From: Bacillota bacterium
Lineage (GTDB): Bacteria > Bacillota > Bacilli > Bacillales > Cytobacillaceae
Length of the DNA stretch: 5,214 nucleotides
Assembly (NCBI GenBank): GCA_030705745.1
Contig: JAUZPT010000229.1
Location: 1 to 5,214, forward strand
Reading direction: 5' to 3'
The notes beneath the pieces were generated by a model that made no database searches, was not told the origin of the DNA, and worked only from the letters and a program-made list of their open reading frames with translations. Every line of letters starts with the position of its first letter. Positions within the stretch are counted from its first letter, which is position 1. The translations under genes were made by a program, and so were the position numbers. Positions 1 through 5,214 of the stretch are shown one piece after another.

Positions 1-2216
1 TGCCTGATATTGATATCGACTTCCCTGATCACCGCCGTGAGGAAGTAATTGATTATGTAGCAAAAAAATACGGTGAACTCCATGTCGCTCAAATTGTTAC
101 GTTTGGAACGATGGCTGCAAAAGCAGCATTGCGAGATGTCGGCAGAGCATACGGGCTAAATTCAAAAGAGTTGGATCGCCTATCAAGGCTAGTCCCTTCC
201 AGGCCTGGAATAAACCTTTCTTCAGCTTTGCAGGAATCGGAAGCAATGAGAGCTTTTATCAAAGAAAGTCCGTTAAACCAAAGGCTTTTCGAAACAGCTT
301 TGAAGCTTGAAGGTTTGCCAAGGCACACGTCCACACATGCTGCGGGTGTAGTTATCAGCGAATTGCCACTCGTCCAGATGGTTCCGGTACAAAAGGGACA
401 TAATGATGTCTTTTTAACGCAATACTCTATGGAATATCTGGATGAAATCGGACTATTGAAAATGGATTTTCTTGGACTTAGGAATCTTTCTTTAATCGAA
501 ACGATTTTAGCTTCAATATTCCGCAAGGAGAACAAAAAAATTGATATCCGCTCTATCCCCCTTCATGACGGGAAAACATTTGAGCTGTTGGCCAGGGGTG
601 AAACGACTGGCATTTTTCAACTTGAGTCCGAGGGAATGAGAAAAGTGCTGATGGCATTGAAACCCACTTGTTTTGAAGATATTGTGGCCGTAAATGCGCT
701 CTATCGACCAGGCCCGATGGAGAATATCCCACAATTTATCGACAGGAAGCATGGGAGAGAGCGCGTAACTTATCCCCACCAGGATTTGGAACCTATCCTC
801 AGCAATACATATGGCGTGATCGTCTACCAGGAACAGATTATGCAAATAGCCTCCAAGATAGCCGGATTTTCTCTCGGTGAGGCGGATCTGTTAAGGCGTG
901 CTGTCGGCAAAAAACAAAAAGGAGTGCTAGACAAAGAGAGGGATCATTTTGTCAAAGGAGCTCTTTCAAAGGGATATGAGAAAGAACTAGCGAATGAATT
1001 GTATGACCTGATTGTGAAGTTCGCCAATTACGGTTTCAATCGTAGCCATGCAGTCGCTTATAGTTTAATTGCTTATCAGCTCGCTTATTTAAAATCTTGG
1101 TTTCCTCTTCATTTTATGGCAGGCCTGTTGACTTCGGCAATCGGCAATGATACGAAAATAGCGCAGTATGTCCGTGAATCAAAACAAATGAGCATTCGAA
1201 TTCTGCCACCCTCCATCAATCGGAGCGCCTTTTCCTTCCAGGCGGATAAGGAGGGCATTCGCTACAGCCTGAGCGCGATTAAAGGGGTGGGTGCCGTTGC
1301 ATTGAAAGAGATTTTTCAAGCAAGAAAAAAGAAGCCATTTGAAGACTTGTTTGATTTCTGTTTAAGGGTTTCGATGAAAGCCGTTAACCGGAAAGTGCTG
1401 GAGATGCTTGTTCACTCTGGAAGCCTTGATGAATTTGGCATGGATAGAGCCGATTTGCTTGCAAGCCTAGATGTAGCAATCGAACATGCACAACTTGTGA
1501 AGCCGGAAGGAATGGATCGGTTCGACCTGTTTTCGGAGGATGAATTCACGCTGAAGCCGAAATACGTACTTGTCGACCCGATTAGACTTGAAGACAAGCT
1601 TCATTTTGAAAAAGAGGTACTAGGCTTTTATTTATCAGATCATCCAGTATCCATTTATGAAAAAGAACTAAAGAAACGGGGAGCTCTTGCACTTATTGAT
1701 GCAGTTGGAAATCAAAAACGCCTAACTGCTGGCGTTTACATCACGGAAGCGAAGAAAATTCGAACGAAAAAAGGCGACTCAATGGCTTTTTTCACCGTTG
1801 GCGATTCAAGCGGTGAAATGGAGGCAGTTGCATTTCCGGATGTTTACAGGAAATATACTGTTCTTTTGGAACAAGGAAAGATTGCAGTAATTGAAGGTAA
1901 AACGGAGGAACGTGATTCGAAAACGCAATTTATAATTCAATATGCTGAAGAAGTGCCAAATTGGTTGGAAAAACATCCTTCTGTAGACGCGACTTTATTC
2001 CTGAAAATCAATAATGAGAAGGATGACCCCGCCCATATGCAGGAATTAAATCAGCTATTAAAGAAAAACAAAGGCCAGACAAGTGTCATTCTTCATTATG
2101 CAGGCACAAATAAAACAATTCGCCTACCGAAAGAACAATCTGTTTCTCCAAGCGTCACACTCCTCCAAAAACTGAGACAATTTTTGGGAGATAACAACGT
2201 TATTTTAAAAGATTAA
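1..2216 (+). CDS. dnaE: DNA polymerase III subunit alpha, 5'-truncated by the window edge
   Basis: Replicative DNA polymerase of the C-family, extending primers at the fork. The reading frame is open from base 3 to the TAA at 2214-2216, giving 737 visible residues; the start lies outside. A Bacillus DnaE is about 1,115 residues, so roughly 380 N-terminal residues (the PHP domain and part of the palm) are missing. Visible-residue numbering: PDIDIDF (1-7) carries the metal-binding aspartates, and KMDFLGLRNL (153-162) carries the third catalytic aspartate, D155. FGTMAAKAALRDVGR (33-47), GIFQLES (203-209), YRPGPM (234-239), LRRAVGKK (297-304) and FANYGFNRSHAVAYS (340-354) are C-family signatures. 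A helix-hairpin-helix segment follows (about 420-437, SAIKGVGAVALKEI). RFDLF (506-510) sits where the clamp-binding motif is expected, and an OB fold lies at about 574-620. No frameshift is seen. It is the DnaE type, not PolC, since no inserted exonuclease domain is visible. No convincing terminator follows it. Confidence 0.97.
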   Translation, partial: PDIDIDFPDHRREEVIDYVAKKYGELHVAQIVTFGTMAAKAALRDVGRAYGLNSKELDRLSRLVPSRPGINLSSALQESEAMRAFIKESPLNQRLFETALKLEGLPRHTSTHAAGVVISELPLVQMVPVQKGHNDVFLTQYSMEYLDEIGLLKMDFLGLRNLSLIETILASIFRKENKKIDIRSIPLHDGKTFELLARGETTGIFQLESEGMRKVLMALKPTCFEDIVAVNALYRPGPMENIPQFIDRKHGRERVTYPHQDLEPILSNTYGVIVYQEQIMQIASKIAGFSLGEADLLRRAVGKKQKGVLDKERDHFVKGALSKGYEKELANELYDLIVKFANYGFNRSHAVAYSLIAYQLAYLKSWFPLHFMAGLLTSAIGNDTKIAQYVRESKQMSIRILPPSINRSAFSFQADKEGIRYSLSAIKGVGAVALKEIFQARKKKPFEDLFDFCLRVSMKAVNRKVLEMLVHSGSLDEFGMDRADLLASLDVAIEHAQLVKPEGMDRFDLFSEDEFTLKPKYVLVDPIRLEDKLHFEKEVLGFYLSDHPVSIYEKELKKRGALALIDAVGNQKRLTAGVYITEAKKIRTKKGDSMAFFTVGDSSGEMEAVAFPDVYRKYTVLLEQGKIAVIEGKTEERDSKTQFIIQYAEEVPNWLEKHPSVDATLFLKINNEKDDPAHMQELNQLLKKNKGQTSVILHYAGTNKTIRLPKEQSVSPSVTLLQKLRQFLGDNNVILKD

Positions 2217-2219
2217 TTC

Positions 2220-2247
2220 TTTACAACAATTAAAGTTATGATATATT
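2220..2247 (+). promoter_or_regulatory. Probable sigma-A promoter for the malic enzyme–regulator operon
   Basis: The -35 candidate TTTACA (2220-2225) matches TTGACA at 5 of 6 bases. The -10 candidate TATATT (2242-2247) matches TATAAT at 5 of 6, with a 16-bp spacer. The TG dinucleotide at 2239-2240, one base before the -10, makes it an extended -10 element. Transcription would start near 2254, leaving a leader of about 97 nt. The promoter begins only 4 bp after the dnaE stop codon. It is a prediction from sequence and spacing alone. Confidence 0.6.
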
Positions 2248-2262
2248 GAGAAAGAGACAAAC

Positions 2263-2275
2263 GTGGTCTGACCAC
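2263..2275. promoter_or_regulatory. Palindromic GntR/FadR-type operator, copy 1
   Basis: GTGGTCTGACCAC is a perfect palindrome: arms GTGGTC and GACCAC around a central T at 2269. It fits the TGGT-N3-ACCA pattern known for FadR-subfamily GntR regulators. It would lie at about +10 to +22 from the predicted start, where a bound repressor blocks initiation or early elongation. The same 13 bases, plus the next T, recur exactly at 4316-4329 before accD. The GntR-family gene at 3600-4235 is the obvious candidate ligand; that assignment is inference. Confidence 0.8.
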
Positions 2276-2333
2276 TGTTATATAGACGTTGTTTACCAGG
2301 GGTACAAACAGAAAAAACTTCTTGGGCAAAAAT

Positions 2334-2344
2334 AAAGGAGTGAT
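2334..2344 (+). promoter_or_regulatory. Strong ribosome binding site of the malic enzyme gene
   Basis: AAAGGAGTGAT is close to the perfect Gram-positive Shine-Dalgarno complement AAAGGAGGTGAT. Its AGGAG core ends 10 nt before ATG 2351. This supports that start and suggests efficient translation. Confidence 0.8.
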
Positions 2345-2350
2345 CTTACG

Positions 2351-3589
2351 ATGACTTTACGTGAAGAAGCATTACATATGCATCGCGTGAATAAAGGGAA
2401 ATTAGAATCGAAATCAAAGGTTCAGGTCCGAAATGCGAAGGATTTAAGTTTGGCATATTCACCAGGGGTAGCCGAACCTTGCAAAGAAATATATGAAAAA
2501 CCCGAAACAGTATATGATTATACGATGAAAGGCAATATGGTTGCGATTGTTTCCGATGGGACAGCGGTGCTTGGACTTGGAAATATTGGACCAGAGGCCG
2601 CACTTCCGGTTATGGAAGGAAAAGCTGTTTTATTTAAAAGCTTTGCGGGCGTGGATGCATTTCCAATTTGCCTGAACACAACTGATGTTGAGAAAATTAT
2701 TGAAACAGTCAAACTTCTTGAACCTACCTTCGGAGGCGTCAATCTAGAAGACATCGCAGCTCCAAATTGCTTTGTCATTGAAGAGCGATTAAAAAAAGAA
2801 ACGAACATTCCTATTTTTCATGATGATCAGCACGGAACTGCGATTGTTACCGTTGCAGGACTTGTAAATGCCCTTAAAATCGTCGGAAAGAAAATGACTG
2901 AAATTAAAGTCGTTGCGAACGGTGCAGGCGCAGCCGGAATCGCGATTATTAAGCTGCTTTACAGTTATGGAGTACGTGATATCATTATGTGTGATACAAA
3001 AGGAGCGATCTATGAAGGCCGCCCTCAAGGAATGAATGCAGTCAAGGATGAAGTTGCAAAATACACGAATCGAGACAATCTCCATGGTAATCTCGAAGAT
3101 GTCATCAAAGAGGCAGACGTCTTTATTGGTGTATCTGTTGCAGGTGCTTTAACGAAAGAAATGGTGGCATCGATGAATAAGGATGCGATTATTTTTGCTA
3201 TGGCCAATCCTGACCCCGAAATTATGCCTGACCTGGCAAAAGAAGCAGGTGCTAAGGTAGTAGGAACAGGTAGGTCTGATTTCCCGAATCAAGTGAATAA
3301 CGTTCTAGCTTTCCCTGGAATATTCCGCGGAGCGCTGGATGTAAGAGCAACTCATATTAATGAAAAAATGAAGGTTGCAGCGGTAGAAGCAATTGCTGGT
3401 TTAATCCAAGAGGATGAACTACATGAGGACTATGTCATTCCTGGACCATTTGATCCTCGTGTCGCTCCGGAAGTTGCCGCCGCAGTCGCACGGGCTGCAA
3501 TGGAAACAGGTGTTGCCCGATTAAAGGTTGATCCTGAAGATGTTAAAGAAAAAACGATGAGACTCGCGATAATCGGTAAAAGTGAGTGA
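2351..3589 (+). CDS. ytsJ: Malic enzyme, YtsJ-like, NAD(P)-dependent decarboxylating malate dehydrogenase
   Basis: Cytosolic enzyme that oxidatively decarboxylates malate to pyruvate and CO2, yielding NAD(P)H. The 412 residues match the short bacterial family (about 410 in B. subtilis YtsJ), with no fused phosphotransacetylase domain. Visible motifs: LAYSPGVAEPC (34-44) with the catalytic tyrosine Y36; EGKAVLFK (89-96) with the catalytic lysine K91; NLEDI (131-135) and FHDDQHGTA (156-164) with the acidic metal ligands E133, D134 and D159; and the Rossmann loop NGAGAAG (190-196) followed by D215 at the end of the next strand. ANPDPE (285-290) is a further family signature. D215 alone does not settle NAD versus NADP use. 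B. subtilis YtsJ is known as the main NADP-linked malic enzyme, and NADPH supply would suit the accD neighbour. It starts at ATG 2351 after a strong ribosome binding site and is probably the first gene of an operon with the regulator 10 bp downstream. The gene symbol is by family resemblance. Confidence 0.95.
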   Translation: MTLREEALHMHRVNKGKLESKSKVQVRNAKDLSLAYSPGVAEPCKEIYEKPETVYDYTMKGNMVAIVSDGTAVLGLGNIGPEAALPVMEGKAVLFKSFAGVDAFPICLNTTDVEKIIETVKLLEPTFGGVNLEDIAAPNCFVIEERLKKETNIPIFHDDQHGTAIVTVAGLVNALKIVGKKMTEIKVVANGAGAAGIAIIKLLYSYGVRDIIMCDTKGAIYEGRPQGMNAVKDEVAKYTNRDNLHGNLEDVIKEADVFIGVSVAGALTKEMVASMNKDAIIFAMANPDPEIMPDLAKEAGAKVVGTGRSDFPNQVNNVLAFPGIFRGALDVRATHINEKMKVAAVEAIAGLIQEDELHEDYVIPGPFDPRVAPEVAAAVARAAMETGVARLKVDPEDVKEKTMRLAIIGKSE

Positions 3590-3599
3590 TTAAATTAGC

Positions 3600-4235
3600 G
3601 TGAATGTGTCCCTCCAGAGTTCAAAGGTTTATATTGAAATTGTTAAACAATTACGTGAAATGATAACGAATAACCGATTAAAACCAGGGGACCGAATCCC
3701 TTCTGAACGGGAGTTGTCCGAGCGCCTGAATGCAGGCCGCTCGTCCGTTCGTGAGGCGCTAAGAGCTCTGGAGCTTCTTGGGTTAATTGAAACAAGGCGC
3801 GGTGAAGGGACCTTTGTCCGTGATTTTCGGGGGCATCAGCTCGTCCAGCTTCTTAGTACCTTTATTCTGCAGGATGAAAAAGCGAAACAGGATGTCGCTG
3901 AAACGAAATATTTCATTGAAATGGACTGTCTCAGGCTAGCTCTTGTCAGACTTGAAGAAAACAGTTTACAATTACTTAAAGACAAAATTCATCATGTTAA
4001 TTTTTCAGAGGATGAATTTTTTTACAGAATTATCGAACTGGCAGACAATCATTTGTTTTTAAGAATATGGATTATTTTAAAGGATTATTATCGGTCACTT
4101 TATATTGATGAGCCTCAGTTTGTGAAAGCAGATTATGTACACTTGCTGCGAGGCCTCGAGGAAAAAGATGTAGACAAAACGGTGAATGCATATCGTAAGC
4201 TTAGAAATTTGTCGATTTTAACCGACACAAACTAA
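3600..4235 (+). CDS. GntR-family transcriptional regulator, FadR/FCD subfamily
   Basis: DNA-binding regulator of 211 residues. Residues 8-75 form a typical GntR winged helix: KVYIEIVKQLREMI, then LKPGDRIPSERELSERL, the recognition helix GRSSVREALRALELLGLI (46-63) and the wing RRGEGTFV (66-73). Residues about 80-208 read as an all-helical, shortened FCD-like effector domain. Its usual D-x-x-F-H reads D138-E-F-F-Y142, so the histidine is a tyrosine; N150 fits the conserved Asn after that helix. H181 is kept, but L201 stands where the last histidine is expected. Metal binding is therefore doubtful. The start is GTG 3600, with the weak site GTGAGTGAT (3582-3590) overlapping the malic enzyme stop; GTG 3606 is a possible alternative. 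The 10-bp gap implies co-transcription and perhaps translational coupling with malic enzyme. Two matching palindromes (2263-2275 and 4314-4330) flank its operon, suggesting autoregulation and control of accD. I do not recognise a characterised orthologue, so no symbol is given. Confidence 0.92.
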   Translation: MNVSLQSSKVYIEIVKQLREMITNNRLKPGDRIPSERELSERLNAGRSSVREALRALELLGLIETRRGEGTFVRDFRGHQLVQLLSTFILQDEKAKQDVAETKYFIEMDCLRLALVRLEENSLQLLKDKIHHVNFSEDEFFYRIIELADNHLFLRIWIILKDYYRSLYIDEPQFVKADYVHLLRGLEEKDVDKTVNAYRKLRNLSILTDTN

Positions 4236-4274
4236 CATTTTTTTTTGCTATCGTGCTTTATAGTGTAACAAGAC

Positions 4275-4308
4275 AGGCCTACTCACACTGGTCGGTAGGC
4301 TTTTTCTT
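4275..4308 (+). terminator. Intrinsic terminator of the malic enzyme–regulator operon
   Basis: GCCTAC (4277-4282) pairs perfectly with GTAGGC (4295-4300). The stem extends outward by a G-T pair and A4275-T4302, and inward by a T-G wobble (4283/4294). The loop is about 10-12 nt, and the run TTTTTCTT (4301-4308) follows at once. It lies 40 nt after the regulator stop codon. It should separate the upstream operon from accD, so accD should need its own promoter. Confidence 0.82.
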
Positions 4309-4313
4309 ACATC

Positions 4314-4330
4314 AAGTGGTCTGACCACTT
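4314..4330. promoter_or_regulatory. Palindromic GntR/FadR-type operator, copy 2, upstream of accD
   Basis: AAGTGGTCTGACCACTT is a perfect 17-bp palindrome: two 8-base arms around T4322. Its core is identical to the site at 2263-2275. The overall form resembles the E. coli FadR type of operator (TGGT-N3-ACCA). It begins 5 bp after the terminator T-run and lies 105 bp before the accD start codon. The longer symmetry suggests it could bind the regulator at least as well as copy 1. Whether it represses or activates accD depends on where the accD promoter lies, which is not clear. Confidence 0.8.
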
Positions 4331-4358
4331 CTTCGTTATGAATATTTACCTAATTAAA

Positions 4359-4371
4359 AGGAAGACTTCCT
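4359..4371. repeat. 13-bp perfect palindrome AGGAAGACTTCCT
   Basis: The arms AGGAAG and CTTCCT are exactly complementary around A4365. It lies between the accD-proximal operator and the accD start and is unrelated in sequence to the GTGGTC palindromes. It could be a second protein-binding site or a small RNA hairpin (5-bp stem, 3-nt loop). It could also be coincidence. Confidence 0.4.
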
Positions 4372-4390
4372 GAAAGGGACGGGTTATGAT
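4362..4390 (+). promoter_or_regulatory. Weak candidate promoter for accD
   Basis: TATGAT (4385-4390) matches the -10 consensus at 5 of 6. AAGACT (4362-4367), 17 bp upstream, matches -35 at only 3 of 6. It would start transcription near 4397 and overlap the palindrome at 4359-4371. An alternative is CTGACC (4321-4326), inside the operator, with TATTTA (4343-4348) and a 16-bp spacer, but its -10 is poor. A promoter must lie between the terminator and accD; neither choice is firm. Confidence 0.25.
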
Positions 4391-4442
4391 TTTTTGTGGT
4401 TTTATCCGGCTTTTAGGAATGAGGGAGGTTTTACTTTGCTAA
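4386..4442 (+). other. Possible 18-codon leader ORF overlapping the accD start
   Basis: ATG 4386 opens a frame encoding [18 protein letters not shown] and stops at TAA 4440-4442. The accD start codon TTG (4436-4438) lies inside its end, in another frame. A purine-rich site AAAGGG (4373-4378) lies 7 nt before the ATG. The arrangement is what translational coupling would look like, but such a short ORF can arise by chance. If the -10 at 4385-4390 is the real promoter, this ORF would not be transcribed with its start. Confidence 0.2.
4422..4429 (+). promoter_or_regulatory. accD ribosome binding site that fixes the TTG start
   Basis: AGGGAGGT contains a strong GGAGG core ending at 4428, 7 nt before TTG 4436. 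No ATG or GTG in the accD frame is better placed, so this site is the main reason for choosing the TTG. Confidence 0.8.
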
Positions 4443-5214
4443 AAGACATTTTTATAAAAAATAAAAAGAAAAAATATGCAACAATTCCTTCGGAAAACGC
4501 AAAGCAGGATGTACCTGAAGGAATAATGACGAAGTGTCCTCAATGTAAAAAAATTATGTATACAAAAGAACTGTTAAAAAACCTTAAAGTATGCCTGCAT
4601 TGTGGGTACCATCATCAGATGAATTCAAAAGAAAGGCTTGTAAGCTTTTTGGATGAAAAGAGTTTTGTAAGCATCAATGCGGATATGATTTCTACAAATC
4701 CATTGCAATTCCCGGATTATTTGGAAAAACTTGAAAAAGATAAAGAAAAGACAGGATTGAATGAAGCCATTGTAACCGGTATGGGAAATGTCAATGGAAG
4801 CCCTGTTGTAGTGGCGGTTATGGATGCCACCTTCCGGATGGGGAGCATGGGATCGGTAGTTGGAGAAAAAATTACGCTTGCGATTGAAAAGGCAAACGAG
4901 TTATCAATTCCCTTCATCATATTTACTGCCTCAGGTGGAGCCAGAATGCAGGAAGGTGTACTAAGTTTGATGCAGATGGCAAAGACGAGTGTTGCCTTAA
5001 AACGATTCAGTGACAATGGAGGCTTGATCGTTTCAATTATGACTCATCCTACGACAGGAGGAGTTTCGGCCAGTTTCGCCTCACTCGCGGATTTTAATTT
5101 TGCAGAACCAGGTGCTTTAATTGGTTTTGCCGGCAGAAGAATCATTGAACAAACGATACGGGAAGATTTGCAGGAGGATTTTCAAACAGCGGAATTCCTT
5201 TTGAAACATGGACA
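4436..5214 (+). CDS. accD: Acetyl-CoA carboxylase carboxyltransferase subunit beta, 3'-truncated by the window edge
   Basis: Beta subunit of the carboxyltransferase that, with AccA, moves the carboxyl group from biotinylated AccB to acetyl-CoA, giving malonyl-CoA for fatty acid synthesis. From TTG 4436 the frame stays open to the window end: 259 full codons and two bases of the next. The family is about 290 residues, so around 30 are missing. The N-terminus MLKDIF and a lysine-rich stretch (8-13) precede a four-cysteine zinc ribbon, C34-P-Q-C37 and C53-L-H-C56. The crotonase-fold core shows [13 protein letters not shown] (133-145), [19 protein letters not shown] (165-183), [11 protein letters not shown] (203-213) and [17 protein letters not shown] (224-240), all conserved in AccD. 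Nothing is broken. The TTG start is supported by the GGGAGGT site. The upstream terminator makes accD the first gene of a new unit, probably with accA next, outside the window. In E. coli this zinc ribbon also binds acc mRNA; that is not tested here. Confidence 0.96.
   Translation, partial: MLKDIFIKNKKKKYATIPSENAKQDVPEGIMTKCPQCKKIMYTKELLKNLKVCLHCGYHHQMNSKERLVSFLDEKSFVSINADMISTNPLQFPDYLEKLEKDKEKTGLNEAIVTGMGNVNGSPVVVAVMDATFRMGSMGSVVGEKITLAIEKANELSIPFIIFTASGGARMQEGVLSLMQMAKTSVALKRFSDNGGLIVSIMTHPTTGGVSASFASLADFNFAEPGALIGFAGRRIIEQTIREDLQEDFQTAEFLLKHG

Noticed and set aside
89..845. Two antisense open frames (89-535 and 513-845) opposite dnaE.
   Set aside because: They lie wholly inside a well-conserved dnaE reading frame, show no recognisable domain, and read as shadows of the sense codons.
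2191..2203. ATAAC-AAC-GTTAT inverted repeat at the end of dnaE, as a possible terminator.
   Set aside because: The stem is only 5 bp, AT-rich and inside the coding sequence, with no proper T-run after it.
2290..2310. Imperfect hairpin in the malic enzyme leader (TGTTTACC against GGTACAAACA).
   Set aside because: It has a two-base bulge, a 3-nt loop and short arms, matches no riboswitch I recognise, and has no T-run. It is too weak to annotate.
2346..3207. Several antisense open frames of 60-98 codons opposite the malic enzyme gene.
   Set aside because: They overlap one another and the conserved sense gene, have no known motifs, and are best explained as shadow frames. The antisense frames at 1412-1597 and 4717-5016, opposite dnaE and accD, are rejected for the same reason.
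4210..4246. TGTCG/CGACA hairpin at the end of the regulator gene followed by nine T residues (4238-4246), as a first terminator.
   Set aside because: The stem is 5 bp and 10 nt separate it from the T-run, so it does not fit an intrinsic terminator. The hairpin at 4275-4308 is much better.
4245..4264. TTGCTA and TATAGT as a promoter after the regulator gene.
   Set aside because: The spacer is only 8 bp, and any transcript would run straight into the terminator at 4275-4308.
4289..4293. TGGTC half-site in the terminator loop.
   Set aside because: It lacks the opposing GACCA arm, and a 5-base match is expected by chance.
4343..4359. Resemblance of the ACCTAATTAAAA stretch to a FapR site.
   Set aside because: Only the central ACCTA and part of one arm fit the FapR consensus. 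The two arms are not symmetric.
1..5214. Mobile elements, CRISPR arrays, tRNA or rRNA genes, or a defence system.
   Set aside because: No repeat arrays, transposase, inverted-repeat ends or structured RNA genes were seen. The window is dense with conserved housekeeping genes.

Overview
The window looks like a chromosomal housekeeping segment from a Bacillaceae-type Firmicute. The evidence is the moderate-to-low GC content, AGGAGG-type Shine-Dalgarno sites, GTG and TTG starts, and four proteins that read as Bacillus-like. The gene order is dnaE – malic enzyme – GntR/FadR-type regulator – accD, all on the + strand. The species cannot be named from the sequence alone.

Layout: positions 1-2216 hold the C-terminal two thirds of dnaE (replicative DNA polymerase III alpha), entering the window just before its catalytic PDIDIDF motif. 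A 134-bp gap follows, with an extended -10 promoter, a perfect palindromic operator just downstream of the expected transcription start, and a strong ribosome binding site. Positions 2351-3589 encode a complete YtsJ-like malic enzyme. Only 10 bp later, a GntR/FadR-family regulator begins at GTG 3600 and ends at 4235, so the two genes are very likely co-transcribed. The 200-bp gap 4236-4435 holds an intrinsic terminator, a second copy of the same operator, a separate 13-bp palindrome and a possible short leader ORF. accD (acetyl-CoA carboxylase carboxyltransferase beta subunit) then starts at TTG 4436 and runs off the right end.

How the parts fit together: malic enzyme makes pyruvate and NAD(P)H from malate, and AccD helps make malonyl-CoA, which commits acetyl-CoA to fatty acid synthesis. 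An exact copy of the 14-base block GTGGTCTGACCACT lies upstream of each of these two transcription units. Its 13-bp core is a perfect palindrome of the type bound by the FadR subfamily of GntR proteins, and the regulator gene lies between the two sites. The simplest reading is a local autoregulated circuit in which this protein controls both its own operon (with malic enzyme) and accD. The regulator has lost two of the metal-binding histidines expected in an FCD domain, so its effector may differ from the usual metal-chelated organic acids. This circuit is the most interesting content here. The coding regions themselves are ordinary and intact apart from truncation at the window edges.
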